Below, one piece after another: positions 17,028 to 25,360 of a stretch of 64,000 nt of DNA; positions within the stretch are counted from its first letter, which is position 1, and each line of letters opens with the position of its first letter. Made by a program: the position numbers and the translations under genes. The stretch spans positions 62,001 to 126,000 of the forward strand of contig NZ_FOBB01000005.1 of NCBI RefSeq assembly GCF_900109685.1, in the 5' to 3' direction. The notes beneath the pieces are model-generated. The model was given only the letters and a program-made list of their open reading frames with translations. It was not told where the DNA came from and made no database searches. Origin of the DNA: Chitinophaga rupis. GTDB lineage: Bacteria; Bacteroidota; Bacteroidia; Chitinophagales; Chitinophagaceae.

Positions 17028-17072
17028 TCGTAGTTTTTGTAAAATGGGTGCAAAAATAGGTAAAATTTTTGG

Positions 17073-17195
17073 GTCCATGGTCCATAGTCGATGGTCCATA
17101 GCCTGGATCGTGGTGAAGTGGCTCATGGCCTGGCCGGTAACGCAGCGGGGGTAGTATTGCAAACTGCCATGGACCATCGACTATGGACCATGGAC
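17073..17195. repeat. Perfect 27-bp inverted repeat between divergent prfC and permease genes
   Basis: The left arm 17073-17099 (built from TCCATGGTCCATAGTCG) is the exact reverse complement of 17169-17195, with a 69-nt spacer. It lies in the promoter region shared by prfC and the MacB-like permease. Arms of this length can form a cruciform or a strong RNA hairpin in either direction. Confidence 0.85.
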
Positions 17196-17231
17196 TACTT
17201 AACTATTAACTTAATAGTTTATATTTGGAAT

Positions 17232-18479
17232 ATGTTAGCTACCCTTAAAATACTATGGAACAGCCTTAAAATGGCGCTGCTGGAGCTGAAAGTGAATAAG
17301 CTACGCACTTTTCTCTCCTTACTGGGCATTACCATTGGCATCTTTTGCATTATTGCCGTTTTTACCGTTACAGACAGTATGGAAAACAACATCCGCAGCG
17401 ATGTACAGGCATTGGGCAGTGATGTGATCTATATACAGAAATGGCCCTGGGGCGGCGGGGGCGAATATCCCTGGTGGAAATACATGAACCGTCCGGAACC
17501 TGAGCACAAGGAGCTGAAGGTGATACAGGATAAAGTGCAGAGCGCTTCTTCTGCTGCATTTGCTTTTTCGGCCTACAGTAAAAAAATAGAGTACCGGGAC
17601 GATTATATGGATGGGGTAGAGGTGATGGCGGTATCACAGGATTTTGATAAGATCCAGAACCCGGCGATCATTAACGGGCGTTATTTTACAGGTAATGAGA
17701 ACAGCTCCAACGTAGTGATATTGGGCGCCAACATCTGGGAAGGGCTATTCGGCAGTTCGGAAGCCGCATTGAATAAGGTGGTGCAGGTGGCCGGCCGCCC
17801 CTGTAAAGTGATCGGACTGCTGAAGAAAAAGGGGGAAAGTCTGCTGGGCGGTATTAATTATGATAACGCCGTGATAGTGCCTTACGGTTACGGACGTACT
17901 ATTATGGATGAACGCCGTTTTGGCGATCCTTATATTATGGTGAAAGCAGCGCCCAATGTGCCCCTGGTACAGCTGAAAGACGAGCTGCGGGGCGTTGAAC
18001 GCGCCATGCACCGTTTACGGCCACGTGAGGAAGATGATTTCTCCCTGAATGAGATCACTACCCTGAGCGATAACCTGAACGGGCTGTTTTCTATCATGAA
18101 TGTTGCCGGGGGGATCATCGCCATATTTGCCCTGATAGTGGGTGGCTTTGGTATTGCCAATATTATGTTTGTAACCGTGAAGGAACGTACCAACATCATT
18201 GGGCTGAAAAAGGCCATTGGTGCGCGCCGCAGCGTAATTATGATGGAATTTCTGCTGGAAGCAATTGTATTGTGCCTGATAGGCGGAGGCTTTGGATTGC
18301 TCATCGTGTATACGGGTACGTTACTGGCATCCGGCAGCCAGAGTTTTGCCATTACCTTATCCCTTAAGAACATTGTGCTTGGCCTGAGCATATCAGCTGT
18401 TGTAGGCATTGTGGCCGGGTTTATACCTGCTTTTTCTGCCTCCAAGCTGGATCCGGTGGTTGCCATCCGGAGCAATTAA
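17232..18479 (+). CDS. MacB/FtsX-type ABC transporter permease
   Basis: A 415-residue permease with one N-terminal helix (LRTFLSLLGITIGIFCIIAV), a periplasmic MacB_PCD domain (about 45-270) and three C-terminal helices (GGIIAIFALIVGGFGIANIM; AIVLCLIGGGFGLLIVY; LSISAVVGIVAGFIPAFSAS). The segment VTVKERTNIIGLKKAIGARR is the classic FtsX cytoplasmic loop, and the protein ends in KLDPVVAIRSN. No ATPase partner is adjacent, so it must use one encoded elsewhere. The ATG at 17232 gives the normal N-terminus; the upstream extension is repeat sequence. Confidence 0.92.
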   Translation: MLATLKILWNSLKMALLELKVNKLRTFLSLLGITIGIFCIIAVFTVTDSMENNIRSDVQALGSDVIYIQKWPWGGGGEYPWWKYMNRPEPEHKELKVIQDKVQSASSAAFAFSAYSKKIEYRDDYMDGVEVMAVSQDFDKIQNPAIINGRYFTGNENSSNVVILGANIWEGLFGSSEAALNKVVQVAGRPCKVIGLLKKKGESLLGGINYDNAVIVPYGYGRTIMDERRFGDPYIMVKAAPNVPLVQLKDELRGVERAMHRLRPREEDDFSLNEITTLSDNLNGLFSIMNVAGGIIAIFALIVGGFGIANIMFVTVKERTNIIGLKKAIGARRSVIMMEFLLEAIVLCLIGGGFGLLIVYTGTLLASGSQSFAITLSLKNIVLGLSISAVVGIVAGFIPAFSASKLDPVVAIRSN

Positions 18480-18538
18480 CATGAAAAGTGAGGGCGGAAT
18501 ATTAACTTCGCGCTTTCATGATCAAACATTGTCTGTGT

Positions 18539-18856
18539 ATGAAACTTCGTATATACATTGCTGCCTTTTGCCTGGCCGCCTTTGCTTATTCCTGCTCTGC
18601 CACTAACCAGATCAATACCCGCGACTGCCGTTATGAAGGCATTGTAATGGACATGAGAGGGCTGGATGGCTGCGGGTTAATGATCGTACTGAACGACAGT
18701 GCGCATACCCGTTTGCAGCCATTAGCCATTATAGATACCAGCTTTCACCTGCAACCCGGCCAGCGTGTGCGGGTAAATTATACGGAGCTGCGCGGGCAAA
18801 TGTCGGCCTGCATGTCAGGTAAGCTGGTGCGCATAGACTGTATTAAGGCGCAATAA
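18539..18856 (+). CDS. Small putative lipoprotein
   Basis: A 105-residue protein with a lipoprotein signal (MKLRIYIAAFCLAAFAYSC), the lipobox Cys being residue 19. The mature domain (DCRYEGIVMDMRGLDGCGLM...) is beta-rich with four further Cys and looks like a compact barrel; I do not recognise a named family. It lies 60 bp after the permease and 28 bp before tsaD on the same strand, so it may be read into tsaD. The longest frame starts 7 codons earlier at 18518. Confidence 0.65.
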   Translation: MKLRIYIAAFCLAAFAYSCSATNQINTRDCRYEGIVMDMRGLDGCGLMIVLNDSAHTRLQPLAIIDTSFHLQPGQRVRVNYTELRGQMSACMSGKLVRIDCIKAQ

Positions 18857-18884
18857 AAGCTGCAAATGCTGTAGTTTTGCACCC

Positions 18885-19889
18885 ATGTCCGTACATATTT
18901 TAGCTATAGAATCTTCCTGCGACGAGACCAGTGCAGCCGTACTTACTGACGGTAAGGTGTTAAGCAATATCATTGCCAATCAAACCGTACATGAACAATA
19001 TGGGGGCGTGGTGCCTGAGCTGGCATCGCGCGCGCACCAGGAGAATATTGTACCTGTAGTGGATATGGCCCTGAAGAAAGCCGGCGTGGACCGCAGTGAA
19101 CTGAGCGCCATTGCCTTTACCCAATCCCCCGGGCTGATAGGCTCCCTGCTGGTAGGCAGCTGTTTTGCCAAAGCCATGGCCCTGGCCTTAAATATACCGC
19201 TGATAGCCGTGCATCATATGCAGGCGCATGTGCTGGCTAACTTTATAGCCGATCCCAAACCCAGCTTTCCTTTTCTTTGTTTAACGGTATCCGGCGGTCA
19301 TACCCAGATCGTGCGTTGCGATAGCCCGCTGTCTATGCAGGTAATCGGCGAAACGCTGGACGATGCGGCAGGAGAGGCTTTTGATAAAAGCGCCAAGCTA
19401 TTGGGCTTGCCTTATCCCGGTGGCCCTTTAATAGATAAATATGCGAAAGAAGGGAATGCTGCCCGTTTCAAATTTCCCGAACCGCAGATACCGGGTTTAA
19501 ATTTCAGCTTCAGCGGATTAAAAACCGCTATCCTGTATTTTTTGCAGGAGCACCAGCAGAAAGATCCCGGGTTTGTACAGGCTAACCTGGCCGACATTTG
19601 CGCATCGGTACAGGAACGTATTGTAAGCATACTGCTGCATAAGCTGGTAAAGGCCTCCAGGGAAACCGGCATTCAGCAAATAGCCATTGCGGGCGGTGTA
19701 AGCGCTAACTCCGGCCTGCGGAATGCTTTACAGCAATATGGCGAAAAACACGGCTGGCAAACCTATATTCCCAAATTTGAATATTGCACGGATAATGCCG
19801 CCATGATTGTCATGACGGCCTGGTATAAATACCTGGCAGGTGATTTTGCAGGGCTGGAAGCAGGGGTGAGCGCGAGAGCGGGTTTTTGA
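18885..19889 (+). CDS. tsaD: TsaD, tRNA threonylcarbamoyladenosine transferase
   Basis: A 334-residue ASKHA-fold protein that transfers the threonylcarbamoyl group to A37 of ANN-decoding tRNAs, working with TsaB and TsaE. The metal ligands His111 and His115 are in VHHMQAHVLANF, and LAIESSCDETSAAV, TVSGGHTQIV and EYCTDNAAMIV are the other conserved motifs. Length is normal. Its downstream neighbour is another tRNA-modification gene, trmN6-like, which makes a small tRNA-modification pair. Confidence 0.97.
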   Translation: MSVHILAIESSCDETSAAVLTDGKVLSNIIANQTVHEQYGGVVPELASRAHQENIVPVVDMALKKAGVDRSELSAIAFTQSPGLIGSLLVGSCFAKAMALALNIPLIAVHHMQAHVLANFIADPKPSFPFLCLTVSGGHTQIVRCDSPLSMQVIGETLDDAAGEAFDKSAKLLGLPYPGGPLIDKYAKEGNAARFKFPEPQIPGLNFSFSGLKTAILYFLQEHQQKDPGFVQANLADICASVQERIVSILLHKLVKASRETGIQQIAIAGGVSANSGLRNALQQYGEKHGWQTYIPKFEYCTDNAAMIVMTAWYKYLAGDFAGLEAGVSARAGF

Positions 19890-19891
19890 GT

Positions 19892-19914
19892 TAATTACGA
19901 ATTGGAATGCAGCG
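19892..19914 (+). repeat. Copy of the TAATTACGAATT...GAATGCAGCG repeat
   Basis: This copy starts right after the tsaD stop and shares its extension with the copy at 14195-14216. Confidence 0.7.
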
Positions 19915-19956
19915 GAGATTTGATTACAGCATGTTTAAGCCTCTGTATATTTTTTG

Positions 19957-20673
19957 ATGGCCAATAACTATTTTCAGTTTAAGCAGTTTAGGGTTCAGCA
20001 GGATGAATGCGCCATGAAAGTGTGTACGGATGCGTGTTTGCAGGGGGCTTTTACAGCGCAATACCTGTTAACGCAGCCTGTAGGAACGATCCTGGATATT
20101 GGTACCGGTACGGGTTTGTTAAGCCTGATGCTGGCCCAGCAAATACCGGCCAGCATTACTGCTATAGAGCTGGATACTGCTGCAGCGGCGCAGGCGCGGC
20201 AAAACTTTACAGCATCGCCCTGGGCAGCGCATTTGCTGGTAACGCAGGCGGATATACGCGCATTGCCGGTTACCCAATTATACGATCATATCATTACCAA
20301 TCCTCCCTTTTACGAAGGCAGCTTAAAAAGCGGCGATACCCTGCGCAACCAGGCCATGCACACTACCACACTTAGTTATGAGGCGCTGCTGCAAGCCATC
20401 AGCGCTCATTTGCAGCCGGGGGGCAGCTTTTCTGTGTTGCTGCCGTATGCGGCGTTCCCGGGCTTCAGGCAGCTGGCAGAAGCGGCTGGTTTTTATCCTC
20501 AACAAATACTGGAAGTGAAACAAAGCGTGCAGCACGGGTATTTCCGTGCCGTGGGTATTTTCAGCCGGCAGGCAGTTACGCCGGCAGTAACATCCTTAGC
20601 TATTTATGAAAAGCAAAATGTGTATACGCCGGAATTTGTGGTGTTGCTGCAACCTTACTACCTCTATTTATAA
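19957..20673 (+). CDS. TrmN6-like tRNA1(Val) A37 N6-methyltransferase
   Basis: A 238-residue SAM-dependent methyltransferase. The SAM motif I is ILDIGTGTGLLSLM (about 45-58), and the catalytic NPPFYEG of adenine-N6 methylases is at 114-120. The N-terminus FQFKQFRVQQDECAMKV, where QD-x-CAMKV binds the substrate side, is specific to the TrmN6/YfiC group. It methylates N6 of A37 in tRNA1(Val). I use ATG 19957; the longest frame begins with TTG one codon earlier. Confidence 0.9.
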   Translation: MANNYFQFKQFRVQQDECAMKVCTDACLQGAFTAQYLLTQPVGTILDIGTGTGLLSLMLAQQIPASITAIELDTAAAAQARQNFTASPWAAHLLVTQADIRALPVTQLYDHIITNPPFYEGSLKSGDTLRNQAMHTTTLSYEALLQAISAHLQPGGSFSVLLPYAAFPGFRQLAEAAGFYPQQILEVKQSVQHGYFRAVGIFSRQAVTPAVTSLAIYEKQNVYTPEFVVLLQPYYLYL

Positions 20674-20676
20674 ACC

Positions 20677-21177
20677 CTAATGTTCACTGACCGGCACATG
20701 AAAACTGCAGCTGGTAGTGCCTACGGACACTGGTACCAGGGTAGTACCGAACTCTCCGGGAACACCGGCGCCGTAAATGGTAATAGTTTGTATGCCCGTG
20801 GTGGTAAAAATGCCTACGTCGGAGAAGGTTATGCCATTGACAGTGCCGCTGACAACGGACCACCTGCCGGGAGTAATGACATTCACCTGCAGCGTTACCG
20901 TTTCATTTTCCGTTAAGTATTCACCGGAAACATACTTACCCTGCACCTGGAAATTGGCGCATTTCCCTTCGCTGACCACCAGCTCAAAGTTGGCAAAGCT
21001 ATCGATGTTTACCAATGTATCCGGCGGAGTAGTGCCGGTTGTATCTGTGGTATCTGTCCCTGTGGTATCTGTAATGCCGCCGGGGTATGGTATCTCCTGG
21101 CTTAACTCTCTTTTACAGGCAAATATCATACAGCATAGCAATGCGATTACAATAATTGGGGCGTTGGCAATGCGCAT
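20677..21177 (-). CDS. Putative surface lipoprotein with Thr/Asp tether
   Basis: A 166-residue protein with lipoprotein signal (IALLCCMIFAC, Cys21). A flexible linker, TDTTGTDTTDTTGTTPPDT, is followed by a beta-sandwich-like domain of about 110 residues. No family is recognised. The same type of Asp/Thr linker follows the lipobox of the serine hydrolase at 25846-27045. It converges with the trmN6-like gene with a 3-bp gap between stops. Confidence 0.7.
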   Translation of the reverse strand: MRIANAPIIVIALLCCMIFACKRELSQEIPYPGGITDTTGTDTTDTTGTTPPDTLVNIDSFANFELVVSEGKCANFQVQGKYVSGEYLTENETVTLQVNVITPGRWSVVSGTVNGITFSDVGIFTTTGIQTITIYGAGVPGEFGTTLVPVSVGTTSCSFHVPVSEH

Positions 21178-21238
21178 AAAACTGTTCTAATTATAGAATA
21201 ACGGGGAAAAGACTCTGATGTAAAGATACGTTTTCTAT

Positions 21239-22471
21239 TCATTGGCCGGATACCCGATCCCGCACATATCCTTCCAGGTAAGCGAATCTTTCTGTGAGCT
21301 GCCCGTTTTTAGCGATGGTAGCATTTTCAATGATCGTGCTGTAGGGCTGCAGCAGCTCTTCAAACACGTATTTCATCAGCTGATCGCCGAAGTACTGGGA
21401 GGCATCGCGGGGAAGCTCATTAGGGAGGTTACTTACACACATCATGTCTATGGAGCGGGAGAGGCCTGGGGCCGTACGTTCCCGGCTAATACGGTCTACG
21501 CCGTACACGGGGTCGGCAATGGTAGAATCGCCCAGGTTGCAGGGGATGGAGCCGTTGGTGTCGTCTGTAATGTCGGCAATCACCTGTATGCGGAAGTTAT
21601 CTTTAGCCAGATCGTTCCAGGAGAAAAGCGGGGCTATACCTTCTTCCCAATAGATGCCGTTCATCAAAATATCGCTGGCCGTAACGTAGGGCAGAAAGCG
21701 GCATTCATAATTTTCGGGGCTGGTGTGAAAATCGTCCCGGCTATAGGTTTTATCGGAGCGGCGCAGGTACAGCTCACCGGCTTTCAGCTGTGTGTACACG
21801 GGGTAAGCGTAGCTGTTAATGAGGAACTCCTCCGGGGTAATGTATTTTATACCCAGCATACCCATTACTTCCAGGATGCCTGCGGCTACGCGGCCGGAGC
21901 CGGTGATCACGATCTTTAGCGGCGGCAGCTTAATGCCAAAGTAATGTTTGATCAGCTCCTGCAGGTCATGGCAGGTATGCACCGGGCGGTAAGTGAACAG
22001 TCCTGTACGTTTGCCATAGGCCAGCAATCCATTATGCGCGCCTACCACGCCGGCAAAAAATCCGAAACCCAGAATGCGTTGCCCGTCTTCATGTACCAAG
22101 CACTCATAGTCCACCAGGGTAATGTGCTGGTCTATGATATGCTGTAGCATAGCCTGGTTATTAGACTGCTGTTTTTTGGTGTGGGAAAAGAAGAGGTAAG
22201 TTTTGCCGGAGAGCAGTTTTTCCTTGGGTACTTCTTTAATGCCCAGCAGAATGTGGCAGTGGGAGAGGTTCTCTGCCAGGGGAATACCCGCCTGCGTGTA
22301 TTCGCTATCCGTGAAGCAGCGGTGTGGCGAGGGCTGTACGGTGATTTGTACGTTGGGATAATTCTGTAAGATCCATTGACATTGTTGTGGTGTAAATGCG
22401 GCCCGGTTATCGTGTGGTATTTTTTCTTCCCGTATAAGGCCGATGTGGATGGTGGAATCAGTTACTTGCAT
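21239..22471 (-). CDS. Saccharopine dehydrogenase (LYS1-like) / alanine dehydrogenase-type enzyme
   Basis: A 410-residue NAD-dependent dehydrogenase. The N-terminal IGLIREEKIPHDNRAAFTPQQ corresponds to the substrate-binding K-x-x-x-x-R-x-x-x-T-P element of AlaDH/PNT and LYS1 enzymes. The Rossmann motif is VITGSGRVAAGILEVMGMLG, and the C-terminal part includes GSIPCNLGDSTIADPVYG. The closest match by motif is the lysine-forming saccharopine dehydrogenase group. Whether it works in lysine metabolism here is inference. The start is ATG 22471, because the longer frame runs antisense through tRNA-Leu. Confidence 0.78.
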   Translation of the reverse strand: MQVTDSTIHIGLIREEKIPHDNRAAFTPQQCQWILQNYPNVQITVQPSPHRCFTDSEYTQAGIPLAENLSHCHILLGIKEVPKEKLLSGKTYLFFSHTKKQQSNNQAMLQHIIDQHITLVDYECLVHEDGQRILGFGFFAGVVGAHNGLLAYGKRTGLFTYRPVHTCHDLQELIKHYFGIKLPPLKIVITGSGRVAAGILEVMGMLGIKYITPEEFLINSYAYPVYTQLKAGELYLRRSDKTYSRDDFHTSPENYECRFLPYVTASDILMNGIYWEEGIAPLFSWNDLAKDNFRIQVIADITDDTNGSIPCNLGDSTIADPVYGVDRISRERTAPGLSRSIDMMCVSNLPNELPRDASQYFGDQLMKYVFEELLQPYSTIIENATIAKNGQLTERFAYLEGYVRDRVSGQ

Positions 22472-22508
22472 GGGCCAATTTACGGAATAACCTAATTCAG
22501 AATTTTTA

Positions 22509-22539
22509 TTTGGGTTTCCGGGAAAATTTTCTACATTTG
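22509..22539 (+). promoter_or_regulatory. Bacteroidota sigma-ABfr-type promoter of tRNA-Leu
   Basis: TTTG at 22509-22512 and TACATTTG at 22532-22539 match the -33 and -7 consensus (TTTG, TAnnTTTG) with a 19-nt spacer. The tRNA starts 21 nt downstream. Confidence 0.85.
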
Positions 22540-22560
22540 CGTCCCCGCGATTGCAGGATT

Positions 22561-22644
22561 GCCCAGATGGCGGAATTGGTAGACGCGCTAGACTCAAAAT
22601 CTGGTTATCGCAAGGTAGTGCAGGTTCGATTCCTGTTCTGGGCA
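22561..22644 (+). tRNA. tRNA-Leu (anticodon CAA)
   Basis: An 84-nt class II tRNA. The acceptor stem is GCCCAGA / TCTGGGC with discriminator A. The D-arm contains AATTGGTAGACGC, the anticodon stem CTAGA / TCTGG closes the loop CTCAAAA with anticodon CAA, a long variable arm follows, and the T-arm is CAGGTTCGATTCCTG. It reads UUG codons. CCA is not encoded. The antisense frame gives the well-known spurious tRNA-Leu translation. Confidence 0.96.
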
Positions 22645-22655
22645 CTGAAGGCGGA

Positions 22656-22684
22656 AAGGTCGGAGATATCTCCGGCCTTTTCTT
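22656..22684 (+). terminator. Terminator after tRNA-Leu
   Basis: AAAGGTCGGAGA and TCTCCGGCCTTTT form a stem with few mismatches and end in a T-run, directly after the tRNA. Confidence 0.75.
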
Positions 22685-22905
22685 GTTTTAAGGTATCAAG
22701 GTCCGCTCTGGACCGCGTTATTAGCTCTGTAGTACATTTTGTATCCTTTAATAGAACTTGTCATTTTTTGTTTCTGACATGGAGTTAGCTATATTTGTTT
22801 ATTGGGATAATAATTAATATGTAATTAAAACTACCAGCAGGACGTAAAAAATACCAACTACCTGATATTTATAATCTGATTAGATTAATTATATTGCTCA
22901 ACATC

Positions 22906-23964
22906 ATGACCCCAGAAGAGAAAATACAACAACTGGAAGAGGAAAACACCAGGCTTAGGGATAGACTAGTTGACTTAAAGCAATTAGAAGAAGAACTTCT
23001 TGTCGATAAAGTATTCAAAAAAGCAAAGGAGAAACTCGTTAACTGGTATACAATGGGAGGCATCGCTTTGTTTGTAGCAGGGCTGATTGGTGTTAAATCT
23101 ATCATTGACTACTCAAAAGACCTCGTGACAAAAAAGCTTGAAACCTTCAGCCAGGATAAAATAAATGCTATCATTATTAACGAAAGCCACAAACAAGTCG
23201 AAGTGCTTTTAATAAAGCAACAAGATACTTTATCCAAACAATTTCAAATCCTTTATGAGAATGCTAAAAGCAAATTAGATATATCGAAATATGGATATGG
23301 TAACTTCGATAAAATAGACACGACTGCTTTTTCTACGGTAAATCTCCCATTCATAGATCTCTCTCCGTTTGTAGGATCAGTAGGAGATCAGGGTGGTGAA
23401 GCAAGTGCATTAGGGTTTACGTTAGCGGATGCATTAGGGTACTATATATTCCGAAAGAATAATATTAGAATAACTTTTAGCCCACGATATATTTACAACA
23501 ATATAAACCACAATTCAGACGAAGGAGCTTTCTTCTCTGATGGATTAAATTTCCTTACTAAAACAGGTGGCATTGAAGAAAAGATGTGGCCCTATAAAGC
23601 AGGCGATTTTGCTAAATCACCACCATCTTCAGCTGTTAATGCTACCCACTATAAAATTTTAGGTTGGAAAACAATAAAGACAGACCTGTCTACTTTGAAA
23701 AATTATCTCTCATCCAAAAACTGCATCATTGCTGGAATGGCAGTTTATCAATCTTTAAATTTAAGTACTGGTATCTATCCTACTCCTAAATTGAATGATC
23801 AAATTACAGGTGGCATCAGTGTGTTGCTGGTAGGATATAATGATAATTCGGAATTAGTTAAATTTAAAATGGCCTGGGGAAATGGTTGGGGAGATAAAGG
23901 GTACGGCTATATTAAATACAATGACCTCAATAAGCTTATTACTGACGCATATGTAATAGAGTAA
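22906..23964 (+). CDS. Membrane-anchored papain-fold (C1) pseudopeptidase
   Basis: A 352-residue protein. Residues 1-45 form a charged coiled coil (EEKIQQLEEENTRLRDRL), a membrane segment follows (about 47-67, WYTMGGIALFVAGLIGVKSI), then a helical linker and a papain-like domain from about 140. The fold is plain from DQG at 161-163, FSPRYIY, WPY, GGISVLLVGYND and WGNGWGDKGYGYIKY. All three catalytic positions are changed: Cys to Ala168, His to Ile304, Asn to Met322, while the oxyanion Gln162 is kept. It cannot be a cysteine protease and may be a binding or sensing scaffold. The region is AT-rich and lies next to tRNA-Leu. Confidence 0.85.
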   Translation: MTPEEKIQQLEEENTRLRDRLVDLKQLEEELLVDKVFKKAKEKLVNWYTMGGIALFVAGLIGVKSIIDYSKDLVTKKLETFSQDKINAIIINESHKQVEVLLIKQQDTLSKQFQILYENAKSKLDISKYGYGNFDKIDTTAFSTVNLPFIDLSPFVGSVGDQGGEASALGFTLADALGYYIFRKNNIRITFSPRYIYNNINHNSDEGAFFSDGLNFLTKTGGIEEKMWPYKAGDFAKSPPSSAVNATHYKILGWKTIKTDLSTLKNYLSSKNCIIAGMAVYQSLNLSTGIYPTPKLNDQITGGISVLLVGYNDNSELVKFKMAWGNGWGDKGYGYIKYNDLNKLITDAYVIE

Positions 23965-24034
23965 AACTGACTAAACTGTTAGATCCGTAAGAGTTAAATT
24001 TCGGATCAAGATGAAATCTTGGGGGACCATAAGT

Positions 24035-24220
24035 TTAAGCACACAATTTAGCTAACCTGAACAAGAAGAATTCTACATCTCTGACCCCTCTCATAGTATT
24101 TGTAAAGGCTTTTATCTTAGAATTGAATGATTCAGCCGCTGCATTTGTAGTCCTGCTGTCAGGACTCTTTTTTGTTATGTTCATGTATCCTGCGGCAAAG
24201 ATGGCGCTGCAGGGCCGCAA
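24035..24220 (-). pseudogene. Transposase C-terminal remnant (ISAon1/ISL3-like)
   Basis: The 61-codon frame holds TNAAAESFNSKIKAFTNTMR and GVRDVEFFLFRLAKL, the C-terminal hallmark of ISL3-type transposases of the Bacteroidota ISAon1 group. The rest of the transposase, which should extend to higher coordinates, is missing and replaced by the collagen-like gene. I see no inverted repeats marking an intact element. The remnant marks a past insertion and deletion. Confidence 0.8.
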
Positions 24221-24691
24221 GGTCCTGTTGGTTCGGCTGGCCCGGAAGGCCCCAAAGGTGATAATGCCTCTGGCACTGTGATCTATTCAGAATGGCTGGA
24301 TGTGCCGTTTAAGCCAAATACGATACATACAGCAGGCGGCGGTATTGATACAATAGGTTACTTTGCCGATATCGGTGTGCCTAAACTCACACCGACGCTG
24401 GTGAACACCGCAGATGTAAAGCTGTATATCAACAGTAAGGATGCAAGCGATCCTGTCATTTACCCGTTGCCTTATAATGCTCCATCAGGTCTTTACATAC
24501 AGTTCTCGGCTTACGCGCAGGGGATTTCGTTGTACTCCAATGGGGACCTAGGTACTGTAACTACCAATGGTAAGAAATATCAGCAATTCCGATACATGAT
24601 CGTGCCTGGGAATACCCAGGGAAGGTTAGCTGCTTCAATAAACTGGTCCGATTATGCCGCGGCAAAAGTGTATCTCGGGTTGAAAGACTAA
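24188..24691 (+). pseudogene. Collagen-like lipoprotein gene lacking its 5' end
   Basis: The open frame reads SCGKDGAAGPQGPVGSAG and then PEGPKGD, a lipobox Cys followed by Gly-X-Y collagen repeats, as in Bacteroidota collagen-like lipoproteins. A beta-rich C-terminal domain follows (VIYSEWLDVPFKPNTIH onward). No start codon or hydrophobic signal precedes the Cys: the upstream sequence is the transposase remnant on the other strand. A GTG at 24278 could start a soluble fragment, but that would lack export. The gene is probably dead. A good terminator follows. Confidence 0.75.
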
Positions 24692-24737
24692 TATTTTGTC
24701 TTCGCTTGCAGGATATATGAAAACACGATTTATCGCA

Positions 24738-24772
24738 AAACGCCAGAGGTAATACCTCCGGCGTTTTTTGTT
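24738..24772 (+). terminator. Terminator of the collagen-like gene
   Basis: AAAACGCC (24738-24745) pairs with GGCGTTTT (24761-24768), with an inner GAGG/CCTC, followed by T-rich sequence. Confidence 0.85.
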
Positions 24773-24784
24773 TTTACATGAAAT

Positions 24785-25051
24785 TTAGCAGGGATCCACC
24801 CGCCAGTGTGCTGGTTGTGCCCTATCTTGTAAATGACGTACTCTGGCAACATGTACTGGGTGATATCCTCTTGAGCAAGCAGTTTCTTTAGCTTCACGCT
24901 GGGAAGAAAAATGTCCGGTTTCCTGTCCATTAACTACAATTACAAAGTGAGATGTAGGTACATGCTCACTTGAGGCGTGTGGTCTGTGTTCAATGTAAGA
25001 TGCAGGCATAAACGTTGAATTTAATTTGTATATGGTGTGATGAATTTTCAA
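24785..25051 (-). CDS. Possible small protein of unknown family, frame uncertain
   Basis: An 88-codon frame gives a product with HFVIVVNGQETGHFSSQREA and GYHPVHVARVRHLQDR, which looks protein-like and could be a DUF2188-type small domain. An overlapping minus frame (24730-24930) also encodes a plausible stretch (YMLPEYVIYKIGHNQHTGGW). Only one can be right, or the gene is frameshifted. No homologue is recognised with confidence. It lies in the decaying island. Confidence 0.35.
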   Translation of the reverse strand: MKIHHTIYKLNSTFMPASYIEHRPHASSEHVPTSHFVIVVNGQETGHFSSQREAKETACSRGYHPVHVARVRHLQDRAQPAHWRVDPC

Positions 25052-25360
25052 TTGGAGAGTATAAAACTATTTTTAAGCATTGTCTGTATCTCTATATTTT
25101 CAACAATACAAATGTCATAGTTCCCCTATTTGCTTCCTTACGGTTTCCCGTAGTACGTACTATTTATTTTCAACTATTGTACTACTACAAAGATGGTGCT
25201 GCTCGAATTTCCTACAGGAGTTCCCTTAATAACATCTAGCACTCTTGTGAAATAAACCGGAGTTTTAACGAACTTAGTAGCAACTTACTGTCCATACATC
25301 TATGATGTAAGCATATATTTGGGAAAAGTAGCAATGACCTCAAACATTCTCCTCACCTGA
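25052..25360. other. AT-rich stretch with no recognised feature
   Basis: Short open frames here lack starts or family resemblance. The base composition is like the rest of the island and poorer in GC than the flanking core. Confidence 0.5.

Noticed and set aside
17028..17177. 50-residue N-terminal extension of prfC, and the matching extension of the permease
   Set aside because: Both are translations of the inverted repeat at 17073-17195. The family N-termini begin at 17027 and 17232.
22472..22645. N-terminal extension of the LYS1-like frame through the tRNA gene
   Set aside because: It is the antisense translation of tRNA-Leu (MPRTGIEPALPCDNQ...), a familiar artefact; the family start is at 22471.
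24730..24930. Alternative minus-strand 66-codon gene
   Set aside because: It overlaps the 24785-25051 frame and a terminator. Neither frame can be proved, so only one is listed at low confidence.
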